Assembly (NCBI GenBank): GCA_024449915.1
Contig: JAMZAV010001446.1
Span: 124,001 to 188,000, forward strand
Source of the DNA: Sweltsa coloradensis
Lineage: Eukaryota > Arthropoda > Insecta > Plecoptera > Chloroperlidae
Direction of reading: 5' to 3'
Length of the DNA: 64,000 nt
The notes beneath the pieces were generated by a model that did not search any database, had not been told where the DNA came from, and saw nothing but the letters and a program-made list of their open reading frames with translations. Shown here piece after piece: positions 58,867-60,801 of this stretch (position 1 is the first letter of the stretch; every line of letters begins with the position of its first letter). The position numbers and the translations under genes were made by a program.

Positions 58867-60801
58867 GGACGGACGGAGTCTTATAATCAATATATCACCC
58901 ACTTCTCAATGTCCAATCAGCTAAAATGTTTCACAATACGTATTATTGATGACAATAGATGAATCAATTAACAGATTCACTAATTAATCAATTAATTCAT
59001 CATAATTTATAAATCAAAGTTTTATATGGGAATAGAATATATTTCACCCACTTCCCAATGTCCGATCGAGCTGAAATTTTTCACCCAGACGTATATTCTT
59101 GATAACAATACATGAATTTATTTATCACATTCACTAGGCTTAGTTAATCAATTAATTCATCATAATTAATTAATCAAACAAAGCTTCATATGGGAAATTA
59201 GTCACAGCAAGTGAGGATGGTCCAACCAGATGCAGAAATTCGGACACGTCCAGTGAGCACATATTCGATTACAACATTCGTTAAGATTAAAAAGTATAAA
59301 ATAATATTACATGAAAAAAATTTTTTTTTAAAACAACGCTTATGTACTAAAAAGTAAAAAATAAATTTTCGTCCAACAAATTTTTGCCTTACTCGGAAAT
59401 TAAAAGCGTTGGGCGCTTTCCCTCCATGAACAACAAAATTCTGTAATCTATGTCAATACCGTAAGCGCCCAACGCTTTTAATTTCCGAGTAAGGCAAAAA
59501 TTTGTTTTTTACTTTTTAGTACATTTAAATATAGGCGTTGTTTAAAAAAAAATAAAAAAAATCATGTAATATTTTCACTTCCTAGGTTGCTTAAACTCTC
59601 TACTTTCAGGGTTTCTTCTTCAATCTCTGTTTGGTATACGTCTCCTTCTCCCGGCATAGTTACAACCTTGCTGTTAATCAGTAATCACACTTATTTTCAT
59701 GCCTGCTTCTTTGATGTGCCTCTTCCACAGGTCCGTTTACCTCTGGAATACCTCCTCATACTCGGAACATGCCATGAAATCATCAGCAAACAGCATAACC
59801 TCCACATCTTCAATTTCCTCCATCTTTATCTTGTTGTGGATGTCATCTATCACTGTTATGACTAGCAATGTTGACAACCCTCAACTCTGGCTTAGCCCTT
59901 GTGTTATAGGCCTAAAGAAACCACCCTGACAGCCTTAACTGTGTTTTCATACAACTTTCACATAGGTACTACATACCCTACGTACTTAGTTAAAACCCTC
60001 TCTTTCAGTCCTTTGTCCACTCCTTTTCTTTTTAAACTCTCCCAAACTACATTCCTAAAAAATAAATATATATTTTCTTATTTTCCTGATCATTTTTGTA
60101 TTGGAAATTTCTAAAGCTGCTGGCATCAATTGAATGAGATGCATTTCTTTCAATTGAGTTTTGGATAGAGGTTAGTGTGGAGTTGGCAAACTTATCTCTA
60201 AACCAAACATTTTTACAACTGGATGGAATTCTACAAAAAAATATGTTAATTAAATATGTTGCTGATAAGTATATTTTCAAACCATCCATTGATCATTGAG
60301 GGTTTTATGATAACCACAAGTTTATCGTCTCATGCAGGCAGCAATCTCACATTCAATTCCACTGGTGAGGTTGATTAACCCCATAGGTCACATGAGTATG
60401 AGAGAGAAAAAACTAAAGCCATTCATGCTAATCTCTGTAAGTGCTTGCAAGTTTTTTCCTAGATCCAATCTTAATCAATTCTCTCAATGAGCATTTTAGT
60501 TTAAATTTTTGCTTTTGCACCGTTGGAATTTCGTTCTTCAATCCCCCCTTCCCCCCTGTTTTGGGCATTTTACTGAGCCGAACCAAACAAATGTACACAT
60601 GTTCTTTTCTCTAAGAAAACAACAAGAAATTTGTTTGGTAAGTACTGATGATTTTATTTGTCATTGGTTCAGGTACGATCCCAGCGCAAGTCACTTGGCG
60701 ACCATTACCTCATCGTTACGACAGTTAACAACAACCTTAGTCGTTTCATCAAGTACAAGTCAAACCGTCTGATGGGATCGAAAGCAAAGAATGGCCATTA
60801 G
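2232..60801 (+). CDS. HEATR3: HEATR3 orthologue, complete nine-exon gene
   Basis: Coding segments are 2232-2390, 10826-11086, 33977-34077, 35305-35804, 35958-36201, 38265-38517, 41533-41658, 48854-49027 and 60673-60801. They sum to 1947 nt and give 648 residues; human HEATR3 is about 680. Intron phases are 0,0,2,1,2,0,0,0, all GT-AG. The family (yeast Syo1) is an ARM/HEAT-repeat adaptor that imports ribosomal proteins RPL5 and RPL11 together for 5S RNP assembly. Visible: a basic N-terminus (residues 1-15), an ARM-like segment with AAGALRNLSACG (near residue 110), LLWNLC (near 170), AQQTALEIL (near 325), an acidic stretch (about 341-370) in the place of the acidic loop that binds RPL11 in Syo1, then C-terminal HEAT-like helices ending with a RFIKYKSNRL tail like human RRFIAYQ. 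An in-frame TAA at 2208-2210 and A at -3 with G at +4 support the start. Identity is from recognition of conserved blocks, not a search. Confidence 0.95.
2446..2760. repeat. TAGGCCTA-rich low-complexity DNA
   Basis: Very dense overlapping TAGGCCTA, CCTAGGCC and CTAGGGCC words just inside intron 1. It overlaps the left part of the TA MITE at 2580-3315. Confidence 0.8.
2580..3315. mobile_element. TA-flanked MITE, copy 1
   Basis: Inverted ends: TAAAGTCTCGCCATGCTTGAG, then GTACAAAGTGACC, on the left; the complement of GGTCACTCTGTACCTC, then ACTTTA, on the right, bounded by TA. A second left-like arm starts near 2762 (CTTGAGGTACAAAGTGATC) and continues as an inverted match to 3180-3300 (GTAGACAATGAACGG and similar), so the copy is rearranged. 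The family recurs at 22413-23668, where its TA target duplication is clear. The TA target suggests Tc1/mariner-like mobilisation. Confidence 0.65.
3690..6350 (-). pseudogene. hAT transposase relic (ZMYM1/DUF4371 type)
   Basis: Read on the minus strand, fragments occur in the family order. At 6347-6117 there is a TTF-type zinc-finger part (GSQSLGKLFCCPRLLFS). At 6029-5800 comes SEQ/NEQHRMHVSHHNQMVRKN followed by YLANQELPFWGHDESE. At 5730-5560 comes IRQEVKDAPFVT...DE, and at 5531-5349 RLLGFIDMSSDKTAGALFEH. At 5170-5080 comes FSKK...LPTVAPTRWFFTSR, then at 4148-3690 VNAFFEDVVENLAQWSGENV and a C-terminal EREKFQEVWEQAV. Stops and frameshifts separate nearly every fragment, and a 917-bp hAT MITE is inserted after TSR. 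This is a dead gene. The family assignment comes from recalled ZMYM1-like protein patterns. Confidence 0.75.
4149..5065. mobile_element. hAT MITE with perfect 8-bp target duplication
   Basis: Ends CAGGGGCGGCTCGTG and CACGAGCCGCCCCTG are exact inverted repeats. The flanks 4141-4148 and 5066-5073 are both CTGTTCAC, an exact 8-bp duplication. The element interrupts the hAT transposase relic. It carries a GC hairpin CTGGGGC-GCA-GCCCCAG at 4224-4240. No transposase inside; the open frames within it are chance. Confidence 0.92.
6428..7222 (+). mobile_element. Helitron-like copy H2
   Basis: Complete copy, 3' end leftmost: CTAGG at 6428, hairpin, GTTGGATGAGCG, two internal modules of about 163 bp, and CGCTCATCCAA at 7212-7222. 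Preceded by A. Confidence 0.85.
7514..8333 (+). mobile_element. Helitron-like copy H3
   Basis: Complete copy, closely similar to H2, 291 bp downstream and in the same orientation. It has an extra CGCTACGCTCG unit and a long A-run near the 5' end (8227-8259). Confidence 0.85.
8655..9657. other. Intron DNA, TAGGCCTA-rich, no gene
   Basis: Several TAGGCCTA words. At 9255-9297 there is a stretch (TTTAAAATAGAAACGTTAAA) matching the 90-bp tandem unit at 12494-12673, so a fragment of that repeat. Nothing coding recognised. Confidence 0.5.
9658..10031. mobile_element. Palindromic foldback MITE
   Basis: Arms of about 150 bp: AAGCACTTGAATTCAAATGT... at the left and the complement ...ACATCTGAAATTGAGTGCTT at the right, including GTTTGTTGTATGTTCTTCTG in both arms. 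The two minus-strand open frames here are reflections of the palindrome. No target duplication identified. Confidence 0.75.
10032..10825. other. End of intron 1, no feature
   Basis: AT-rich intron sequence with TAGGCCTA words and a T-rich tract before the exon 2 acceptor. Nothing else seen. Confidence 0.5.
10826..11086 (+). CDS. HEATR3: HEATR3 exon 2
   Basis: Acceptor is TTTTTTGTTGCAG; donor is GTAAGT; both phases are 0. Encodes residues 54-140, the first ARM-like repeats. It contains the most diagnostic block, RGAAAGALRNLSACG, nearly identical to human HEATR3, followed by a DVMTPLAALI segment matching human DIMTPLVALL. Confidence 0.95.
11530..11767. mobile_element. Short MITE with CTCTTGTACC inverted repeats
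   Basis: CTCTTGTACCTGGGGGG then TCCAACTTTT at 11541 is inverted at 11721-11748 (AAAAGTTGGACCCCCCAGG then TACAAGAG). Arms about 30 bp, total about 240 bp. Confidence 0.7.
12250..12324 (+). ncRNA. tRNA-like Pol III unit inside a MITE
   Basis: TGGCAGAGTGG (12250-12260) fits the A box exactly. GGTTCAAATTT (12293-12303) fits the B box except for its last two bases. A run of ten T (12315-12324) could terminate Pol III. No acceptor or anticodon stem pairs well, so this is a tRNA-derived promoter relic rather than a working tRNA. Confidence 0.45.
12494..12673 (+). repeat. Tandem duplication, about 90 bp x 2
   Basis: Both units contain AAAAAGGACTTT, TTTAAAATAG(A/C)AACGTTAAA and AACAGCAAAAAAGGACGACG. 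A third partial unit lies at 9255-9297. Confidence 0.8.
12961..13606. mobile_element. Foldback element with TTAAGGCT ends
   Basis: Arms of nearly 300 bp: TTAAGGCTGTGTGTTCACC at 12961 and GGTGAACACACAGCCTTAA ending at 13606. The arms differ by scattered substitutions and small indels. Ends start with TTAA, as at 54502, consistent with a TTAA target (piggyBac-like) or a shared terminus. No transposase. Confidence 0.85.
13955..14507. mobile_element. MITE with about 70-bp inverted repeats
   Basis: CTGTCATGTCATGTCCTGCG then ATTGTGATA at the left is inverted at the right (TATCACAAT then CGCAGGACATGACATGACAG), continuing through GTGTAGTGTTAGC and ACTTTCTGC. The interior is TAGGCCTA-rich. Confidence 0.75.
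14665..14853 (-). pseudogene. Possible SWIM-domain protein fragment
   Basis: A 62-codon minus-strand frame with FKKGLALAKAGHVLDVTEV, then ITAEVVRQTSVNLPLYDV. This is weakly like the segment before the zinc ligands in SWIM zinc-finger proteins (GxxLxxAGHVxDI). The Cys/His ligands themselves are not present. The flanking 14508-15470 shows nothing else. Confidence 0.25.
15470..15545 (-). repeat. tRNA-derived SINE head
   Basis: On the minus strand: TTGGTCTTGTGGTTAGCG (A-box-like), a 5-bp anticodon stem TCTGC/GCAGA with loop TTCCAAT, and GGGTTCGATTCCC (B box, + strand 15478-15490). The acceptor ends do not pair and an unrelated tail follows, so this is a SINE head, not a tRNA. It abuts the truncated LINE start. 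Confidence 0.6.
15545..18178 (+). mobile_element. 5'-truncated non-LTR retrotransposon (Jockey/CR1-like)
   Basis: 15545-15919 encodes the linker before the RT (ANWTSM, then NYPLWFNN, ending LWSY). The RT follows in a different frame: TFPTRWKHAIITPILKKG, NYRPISLLSTFSKVFES, AFDSVDHNLLLKL and SGVSQGSILGPLMF (about 16540-17040). After a TAA at 17071 comes the catalytic YADD (17092-17103). The C-terminal part runs to about 17941. A tail rich in ATAAAATA closes the element near 18178. The endonuclease is missing. A 293-bp tandem duplication (15938-16523), stops and frameshifts make it inactive. Confidence 0.88.
15938..16523 (+). repeat. 293-bp tandem duplication inside the LINE
   Basis: CATTCCCATTGAAGTAAAAT occurs at 15938 and 16231, and the following 290 bases are nearly identical. 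It duplicates the region just before the RT fingers. Confidence 0.92.
18199..18815. mobile_element. TTAA-flanked MITE (piggyBac-like)
   Basis: TTAACCCGAGAGTAGTCGCG at 18199 and CGCGACTACTCTCGGGTTAA ending at 18815 are exact inverted repeats bounded by TTAA. The symmetry extends outward (CAACT/AGTTG), so the true end may lie a few bases out. Subterminal GGTCTTTTAGACC and CGGTCTAAAGGACCG stretches are also related. Confidence 0.75.
18816..19183. other. No recognisable feature
   Basis: AT-rich intron sequence. Confidence 0.4.
19184..19271 (+). mobile_element. Helitron-like fragment H5 (5' end only)
   Basis: Only the terminal part remains: AACAAACACACAAAAATAC, then ATCCGGATTTTTTTC, ending CACTCATCCAA. 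Confidence 0.75.
19456..19878 (+). mobile_element. Helitron-like copy H4, truncated
   Basis: Starts CTAGGAAGCTTCGCAAACGC, a terminal variant also seen at 23836-23854, and runs to ATTCCGGATTTTTTTC, where it stops without the CGCTCATCCAA end. Confidence 0.78.
19879..20599. other. No recognisable feature
   Basis: A 114-codon minus-strand frame at 20187-20531 has no recognisable domain and is probably chance. Confidence 0.4.
20600..21510. repeat. Dispersed repeat with tRNA-like heads, copy 1
   Basis: From about 20690 this matches 62955-63760 over about 800 bp (shared: GACCAAGGTGTACCGAAT, GTACTGGCTATGTTTTCCAT, CCATGCTGGATCC). It holds two minus-strand tRNA-like heads, at 20601-20680 (exact B box GGTTCGAACCC) and at 21200-21275 (GGTTCAAACAA). 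A CTAGGAAAGCG terminus at about 21270 recalls the Helitron-like 3' ends. It may be a SINE joined to a MITE. Function unknown. Confidence 0.65.
21675..21715. repeat. (TCA)n microsatellite
   Basis: About thirteen TCA/ATC units. It produces Ile, His or Met homopolymer frames that are not genes. Confidence 0.95.
22413..23668. mobile_element. TA-flanked MITE, copy 2, itself interrupted
   Basis: Left end TAAAGTTTATCTATCCTTGAG, then ATACAAAGTGACC; right end is the inverse, ending GATAAACTTTA. The host Helitron copy shows that TA is duplicated (22413-22414 and 23667-23668). Helitron copy H7 sits inside, so the original MITE is about 660 bp. Confidence 0.85.
22729..23324 (+). mobile_element. Helitron-like copy H7, innermost of a triple nest
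   Basis: CTAGGAAAAACGC at 22729 to CGCTCATCCAA at 23324. Shorter than H2 because it has fewer internal modules. The left flank is T rather than the usual A. Confidence 0.85.
24073..24808 (-). mobile_element. Helitron/Helentron-like non-autonomous element H9 (family type copy)
   Basis: In element orientation it starts TTGGATGAGCGAAGCGAAG and ATTCCATT(T/C)(C/T)ACTACACTGG. A poly-T/poly-K tract follows, then GATTCCGGCTAAACCG, then two to four modules of about 163 bp. These modules carry ATGCTTTATCCGATTGTAAT and GAAAATCGCAATTTTACG. It finishes with CGCTCATCCAA (the inverse of its own 5' start), an AACGC...GCGTT hairpin, and TTTTCCTAG followed by T. A 5' terminal repeat mirrored subterminally at the 3' end, a 3' hairpin and a CTAG end without target duplication are what is known of Helentron-type Helitrons. 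The usual 5' TC of Helitrons is absent. No Rep/helicase is present. Confidence 0.8.
24983..26204. mobile_element. 1.2-kb foldback palindrome
   Basis: ACTAATCAACATACTAAAAC at 24983 is mirrored by GTTTTAGTATGTTGATTAGT ending at 26204. Arms of about 590 bp stay alignable throughout (for example ATATTCCCCATTCAATT and TTTGTACGGGGTTCATGAAA), with a short centre near 25590. No coding capacity. The right end touches the 3' terminus of Helitron copy H10. Confidence 0.88.
26206..26990 (+). mobile_element. Helitron-like copy H10
   Basis: Begins CTGAGAAAACGC (mutated CTAGG) and ends CGCTCATCCAA. It directly follows the large palindrome. A poly-A run of about 35 lies at 26881-26915. Confidence 0.83.
26991..27327. 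other. No recognisable feature
   Basis: AT-rich spacer between two Helitron-like copies. Confidence 0.4.
27328..28095 (+). mobile_element. Helitron-like copy H11
   Basis: CTAGGAAAACGC to CGCTCATCCAA, complete. It lies head to head with H12, 21 bp away. Confidence 0.85.
28117..28643 (-). mobile_element. Helitron-like copy H12, subfamily B
   Basis: Starts TTGGATGAGCGAAGCGAAGA but then CTTCAATTTATCACCC and TAGCTCGGGTG. The interior has TCTGACCAAACGGGTGGGG. The 3' end is CAACGCGACTAAAAAAAGCG then CGCGAAGCGGCCTAG. Same terminal plan, different body from H9. Confidence 0.8.
28644..31760. other. Compositionally distinct 3.1-kb block, possibly LTR-element remains
   Basis: Visibly more GC-rich than its surroundings, and I see no TAGGCCTA word in it. 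28806-29605 looks LTR-like: it starts TGTTGTATGGTGACG, has CCAAT motifs, TTAAATA at 29420, AATAAA at 29565 and TGGCGACGATGGA at 29606, reminiscent of a primer-binding site. No gag or pol frame follows and no second LTR was found. At 31047-31063 GGTGCCATCTAGTGTCC resembles a CTCF site, and a TATATATAG box lies at 31187. No coding similarity recognised. Confidence 0.35.
31761..32461. other. Intron 2 DNA with one tRNA-Ala-complement word
   Basis: TGGTGGAGGTGCCGGGT at 32142-32158 is the same 17-mer as in the hAT MITE at 39814. A (TTTA)n run lies at 32433-32455. Nothing else seen. Confidence 0.6.
32462..33212 (-). mobile_element. Helitron-like copy H13, subfamily B
   Basis: Starts TTGGATGAGCAAAGCAGAC and ends CAACGCGACCGGAAAAAGCG then TTTGCGAAGCGGCCTAG. 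Interior matches H12 and 43735-44075. Confidence 0.83.
33213..33976. other. End of intron 2, no feature
   Basis: A poly-C run at about 33511-33520 and AT-rich DNA. Nothing coding apart from exon 3, which follows. Confidence 0.5.
33977..34077 (+). CDS. HEATR3: HEATR3 exon 3
   Basis: A short 101-nt exon after a 22.9 kb intron. The acceptor is TTGTTCTACAG and the donor GTATGT (phase 2). Encodes residues 141-173 plus the first two bases of Cys174. The end, SVHLLWNL(C), matches human VNVLWNICE. The neighbouring codons fit only when spliced to the exon starting at 35305, which restores the Cys codon TG|T. Confidence 0.92.
34362..35060 (-). mobile_element. Helitron-like copy H14, diverged subfamily C
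   Basis: Starts near AAGCGAGCAAAGCGAGCG and CATTTGACTCTGCCGG, then a poly-T tract. Ends TCAACGCGTCCAACTGAGCG then TTTCCTAG, keeping the AACGC...GCGTT hairpin and CTAG end. It fills most of intron 3. Confidence 0.7.
35305..35804 (+). CDS. HEATR3: HEATR3 exon 4
   Basis: The largest exon (500 nt), with acceptor TTTTCTTCCAG and donor GTAAGA (phase 1). Encodes residues 174-340. It includes VAQCLNTVTENNSA, like human VAYCLQTVTEDNPE, and the AQQTALEIL helix. The variable stretch between them replaces the charged insert seen in human HEATR3. Confidence 0.94.
35958..36201 (+). CDS. HEATR3: HEATR3 exon 5 with acidic loop
   Basis: Separated from exon 4 by only 153 bp. It opens with an Asp/Glu/Ser-rich stretch (about residues 341-370), the equivalent of the human DPSDDEWEELSSSDES region and of the acidic loop that docks RPL11 in Syo1. 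It then has PPEVHEAIISLQLV, aligned to human LSHEVHTALTNYLI. Donor is GTAGGC, phase 2 (AA|G restores Lys). Confidence 0.92.
36343..37709. mobile_element. hAT element with perfect 8-bp target duplication
   Basis: Ends CAGAGCCAGGTATTTGGGG and the inverse of CAGGGCCAGGTATTTGGGG. The flanks 36335-36342 and 37710-37717 are both CCTATAGC. It lies in HEATR3 intron 5. It carries a zinc-finger relic (36870-37141) and a subterminal GCGAAAATTCGCGAAATTT tract like that in the hAT MITE at 39814. Confidence 0.92.
36870..37141 (-). pseudogene. CGGBP1-like zinc-finger ORF of a hAT element, frameshifted
   Basis: From 37076 down to a TAG at 36870 the frame reads IIMCKFCNSPVEWIRRDSCE, then KHITSKNHILKKE and ...SSITGSFTTQARAKEFIS. 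The CxxC...H...H spacing and flanks resemble vertebrate CGGBP1, a domesticated hAT zinc-finger protein. An upstream ATG at 37141 gives MGRWKEVSVASRALEYKKTG but is one base out of frame near 37080. The product would be about 90 residues, with no catalytic domain. It is probably a broken N-terminal transposase part. Confidence 0.65.
37718..38264. other. End of intron 5, no feature
   Basis: Contains a stretch (37817-37930) loosely like the start of the hAT element at 36343. Otherwise nothing. Confidence 0.4.
38265..38517 (+). CDS. HEATR3: HEATR3 exon 6
   Basis: Acceptor TGTGTATTACAG, donor GTAATT. Encodes residues 422-506. MRCRAFLCLNNLIS and EDLGGPD match human IQCRALFCLQSLVS and EHLGGAA, and LEAATSALRAALQ matches LEAISSALRALLQ. 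This is the C-terminal HEAT-repeat region. Confidence 0.95.
38559..38958. repeat. Possible small inverted-repeat element
   Basis: ATCTAGTCCCGT at 38559 and ACGGGACTAGAT at 38947 form an exact 12-bp inverted repeat 400 bp apart. No target duplication seen. Confidence 0.3.
39207..39325. mobile_element. Right-end fragment of the hAT MITE family of 48331
   Basis: GACGTCATCACGGGCTC, then TTTTTTCT..GGAATCG and GGTCACAACGAT, ending TCATCCCTGA, parallel the right half of 48331-48691. Confidence 0.6.
39633..40759. mobile_element. Outer hAT MITE, interrupted by another hAT
   Basis: Ends TAGGGATGCACA and TGTGCATCCCTA. The flanks are AATATGAC (39625-39632) and AATACGAC (40760-40767), 7 of 8 matching. 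The subterminal parts are ATTATCGAT-rich. Without the inner element it is about 422 bp. Confidence 0.85.
39814..40510. mobile_element. Inner hAT MITE with three tRNA-Ala-complement words
   Basis: Ends TAGAGATGTGCAAAAATGG and CCATTTTTGCACATCTCTA, with an exact 8-bp duplication TCAATGTG (39806-39813 and 40511-40518). TGGTGGAGGTGCCGGGT occurs at 40040, 40093 and 40223. A related element at 47622 carries diverged copies of the same words at matching spacing. Confidence 0.93.
40768..41532. other. End of intron 6, no feature
   Basis: AT-rich. No repeat or gene recognised beyond a T-rich tract before exon 7. Confidence 0.4.
41533..41658 (+). CDS. HEATR3: HEATR3 exon 7
   Basis: Exactly 42 codons in phase 0, acceptor GTTTTTTCCAG, donor GTAACT. 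Encodes residues 507-548. VRANLIRSVGTLGMIITG corresponds to human VRVNVVSILGITGSVLAK. Confidence 0.93.
41870..42838. mobile_element. 969-bp hAT MITE
   Basis: Ends TAGGGCTGTGCGAG and CTCGCACAGCCCTA. The flanks GAAAACTG (41862-41869) and GATAACTG (42839-42846) match at 7 of 8. Subterminal GAGCCGAGCCGAGC-type repeats occur on both sides. At 42479-42528 a strong hairpin (GCAGAGTCGA, then AAAGAAG, mirrored) lies inside. Confidence 0.88.
42847..43307. other. No recognisable feature
   Basis: Intron 7 DNA with a poly-C run at about 42911-42924. No repeat or gene recognised. Confidence 0.4.
43308..43734. mobile_element. 427-bp near-perfect palindrome
   Basis: GATCCCACACATAACAAAAA at 43308 is mirrored by TTTTTGTTATGTGTGGGATC ending at 43734. 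The arms of about 205 bp differ at only a few positions, with a centre near 43520 (TTAATTTAAACGTAATTAA). It borders a Helitron subfamily B fragment. Confidence 0.85.
43735..44075 (+). mobile_element. Helitron-like fragment, subfamily B
   Basis: AATGTCCATGTAAAATATG, then GTTGTAGCCCCACCCG and TTTGGTCAGAATCG, match H13 in the opposite orientation. Both ends are missing. It provides an uninterrupted version of the target site used at 44998. Confidence 0.7.
44076..44730. other. No recognisable gene
   Basis: Two adjacent copies of GTAGCCAGTA near 44100 and an (ATT)n run near 44410. The 66-codon minus frame at 44435-44635 has no recognisable domain. Confidence 0.4.
44731..46450 (+). mobile_element. 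Chimeric Helitron-like element H15, interrupted
   Basis: The 3' part (44731-44998) is subfamily B (CTAGGAAAACGC, then GGATGAGCG and TTTGCGTGGGACC). After the insert it resumes at 45757 with GTTGTAGCCCCACCCG, then three tandem modules of about 186 bp (near 45880, 46067 and 46259), and closes with the subfamily A end CGCTCATCCAA at 46450. So body and ends come from different subfamilies. Confidence 0.8.
44999..45756 (+). mobile_element. Helitron-like copy H16 nested in H15
   Basis: CTAGGAAAACGCTTAAG to CGCTCATCCAA, complete. It sits between GTGAAATA and TAAACGTTG of the host. Two uninterrupted relatives read AAATATGAACGTTG and AAATATGAATGTTG, so insertion was between A and T with no duplication. 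Confidence 0.88.
46451..46646. other. No recognisable feature
   Basis: AT-rich spacer. Confidence 0.4.
46647..46830. mobile_element. Small TA-flanked MITE
   Basis: TACCATATTTACTCGATTAT, then AGGCCGC, on the left, and the inverse of TACTGTATTTATGCGAGTAT, then AAGCCTCGGG, on the right, bounded by TA. About 184 bp. Confidence 0.7.
47011..47620. mobile_element. TTAA-flanked MITE (piggyBac-like)
   Basis: TTAACCCTGCATTACTCGCG and CGCGAGTAATGCAGGGTTAA are exact 20-bp ends including TTAA. A subterminal GGGGTA(A)TATATACCCC palindrome occurs next to each end. The interior has no coding capacity. Confidence 0.85.
47622..48109. mobile_element. Diverged hAT-like MITE with tRNA-Ala-complement words
   Basis: Ends TAGGGCTGAGC and, inverted, TAAGGCTGGGC. 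TGGTGGACGTGCCGGGC at 47761 and TGGTGAAGGTGCCGGGT at 47814 are diverged forms of the words at 40040 and 40093, at 53-bp spacing in both elements, followed by a shared GAGATCG..AATCGTT region. No target duplication is clear, perhaps because the piggyBac-like MITE touches its left end. Confidence 0.65.
48331..48691. mobile_element. 361-bp hAT MITE
   Basis: TAGGGATTTTAAGGAAGAAT at the left and, inverted, TAGGGATGACATCTATTC at the right. The flanks ATCCATGT and ATACATGC match at 6 of 8. Right half shared with 39207-39325. Confidence 0.7.
48854..49027 (+). CDS. HEATR3: HEATR3 exon 8
   Basis: 58 codons in phase 0, acceptor TATTTGTTTGCAG, donor GTAGGA. Encodes residues 549-606. IGKFLLDVGGKEAELWVAAE aligns with human [20 protein letters not shown], and ALDTIMDVFGED with ALDALFDVFADG. 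Confidence 0.94.
49370..49740 (-). mobile_element. LINE fragment, C-terminal end of a reverse transcriptase
   Basis: The minus strand reads LKWWFGHMERMQKDRIPK, then KHRKRGRPRLRW, which is the classic C-terminal WFGHVxRM..R.P and RGRPRxRW pattern of RTE-type and related non-LTR polyproteins. Stops follow. The serine-rich plus-strand frame here is its shadow. Confidence 0.7.
49741..50636. other. Intron 8 DNA with a GC hairpin
   Basis: 50240-50256 forms CTGGGGC-AAA-GCCCCAG followed by CCGCCGGAGGC, the same motif as inside the hAT MITE at 4149, so part of an unresolved hAT relic. Dense TAGGCCTA words at 50430-50640. Confidence 0.5.
50637..51318. mobile_element. 682-bp hAT MITE
   Basis: Ends CAGTGTCCTCCCCAG and, inverted, CAGTGTTCTCCCCAGG. 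Both flanks share CCTAGGC, but in TAGGCCTA-rich DNA, so that could be chance. Subterminal hairpins CGGGGGC-TT-GCCCCCG (50714-50729) and GCCGGGCGGCCCGCCCGGC (from 51275). Confidence 0.8.
51343..51791. mobile_element. TA-flanked MITE
   Basis: TATAGTTTGTCTCACCATAA, then GCTGAGCC, and the inverse of TACTGTTTGTCTCACCATAA at the right. Arms continue through GGCGTTTT and GGGTTCAAAGA, about 50 bp. An (AT)n run lies at 51576-51598. Confidence 0.82.
51792..53134. other. No recognisable gene
   Basis: Intron DNA. A 90-codon plus frame (52723-52995) has no recognisable domain and poor surroundings. CTTGCTTGCTTGC repeats near 53085. Confidence 0.4.
53135..54010 (-). mobile_element. LINE 3' end with reverse transcriptase C-terminus
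   Basis: A 223-codon open frame on the minus strand (54016-53345): LGITIDNNLTWHAHINTL, then FESHLRYGIEFWG, QKRAIRALC, HTHNTRNKNNLH and FLIQKAYYSIKDF. This is the conserved region after the YxDD palm in Jockey/CR1-like proteins. The 5' part is missing. An AATAAATAAATAAA-type tail at 53135-53160 ends the element. The frame is intact, so the copy is fairly young. Confidence 0.85.
54502..55134. mobile_element. 633-bp near-perfect palindrome with TTAAGGCT ends
   Basis: TTAAGGCTATTCGACCGCG at 54502 and CGCGGTCAAATAGCCTTAA ending at 55134. The arms of about 310 bp are almost identical around a centre at 54818. Because of the symmetry both strands carry the same 153-codon open frame (54565-55026 and 55071-54610), which is an artefact of the structure. 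Terminus shared with 12961-13606. Confidence 0.9.
55135..56219. other. Intron 8 DNA, TAGGCCTA-rich
   Basis: Dense TAGGCCTA words at 55360-55580. GGGCTGTGTGAACC at 55172 and GGTTTGCACAGCTCT at 56026 suggest another hAT-like pair of ends, unverified. No gene. Confidence 0.4.
56220..56830 (-). mobile_element. LINE 3'-end fragment
   Basis: A 102-codon frame on the minus strand (56774-56466): RRKCYDMSFLHRIINGVFRS, then SMFPLHVPSRFTR and FYNNLPNLPKF. These are typical C-terminal residues of Jockey/CR1-like reverse transcriptases. An (ATAA)n tail lies at 56225-56252. The 5' end is truncated. Confidence 0.75.
56831..57188. other. No recognisable feature
   Basis: AT-rich intron DNA. Confidence 0.4.
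57197..57581. mobile_element. 385-bp hAT MITE with perfect target duplication
   Basis: Ends TAGGGGTCCAGG and CCTGGACCCCTA. The flanks 57189-57196 and 57582-57589 are both CTTATTTG. Subterminal TAGTTTTATG repeats throughout. Confidence 0.93.
57590..58837. other. No recognisable gene
   Basis: Intron DNA. Short frames at 57774-58028 and 58060-58305 have no recognisable domain. Confidence 0.4.
58838..59205. repeat. (GTCT)n followed by two imperfect tandem modules
   Basis: About seven GTCT units, then two copies of a module of about 160 bp (CACCCACTT(C/T)(T/C)CAATGTCC, then AGCTGAAATTTTTCAC and TTAATCAATTAATTCATCAT). The module layout resembles the internal modules of the Helitron-like family but the sequence differs. 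Confidence 0.7.
59303..59573. mobile_element. Palindromic MITE
   Basis: AATATTACATGA at 59303 and TCATGTAATATT at 59562. The arms pair through GTACTAAAAAGTAAAAAA and AAGCGTTGGGCGCTT, around a non-palindromic centre of about 45 bp. It sits exactly at the end of the LINE fragment that follows. Confidence 0.8.
59580..60060 (-). mobile_element. LINE fragment, reverse transcriptase palm (RTE-like)
   Basis: On the minus strand: WESLKRKGVDKGL, then GL(stop)HKG in place of GLHQGS, then VMLFADDFMACSEYEEV with the catalytic FADD, DLWKRHIKEAGMKIS, and finally LSNLGS before the palindromic MITE. Several stops. May be the palm of the same LINE type as the fragment at 49370. Confidence 0.75.
60061..60672. 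other. End of intron 8, no feature
   Basis: AT-rich intron DNA leading to the exon 9 acceptor. Confidence 0.4.
60673..60801 (+). CDS. HEATR3: HEATR3 exon 9 (last coding exon)
   Basis: Acceptor CATTGGTTCAG after an 11.6 kb intron. Encodes residues 607-648 and a TAG stop at 60799-60801. The pattern of conserved residues (G-Y-L-V-NNNLSRFIKY) follows human [24 protein letters not shown] and ends about where the human protein does. It is short and rests on frame closure plus that weak C-terminal likeness. Confidence 0.85.
   Translation, partial: VRSQRKSLGDHYLIVTTVNNNLSRFIKYKSNRLMGSKAKNGH

Noticed and set aside
58838..58868. CRISPR-like regular repeats
   Set aside because: It is a simple (GTCT)n microsatellite; the window is eukaryotic and no array with spacers is present.
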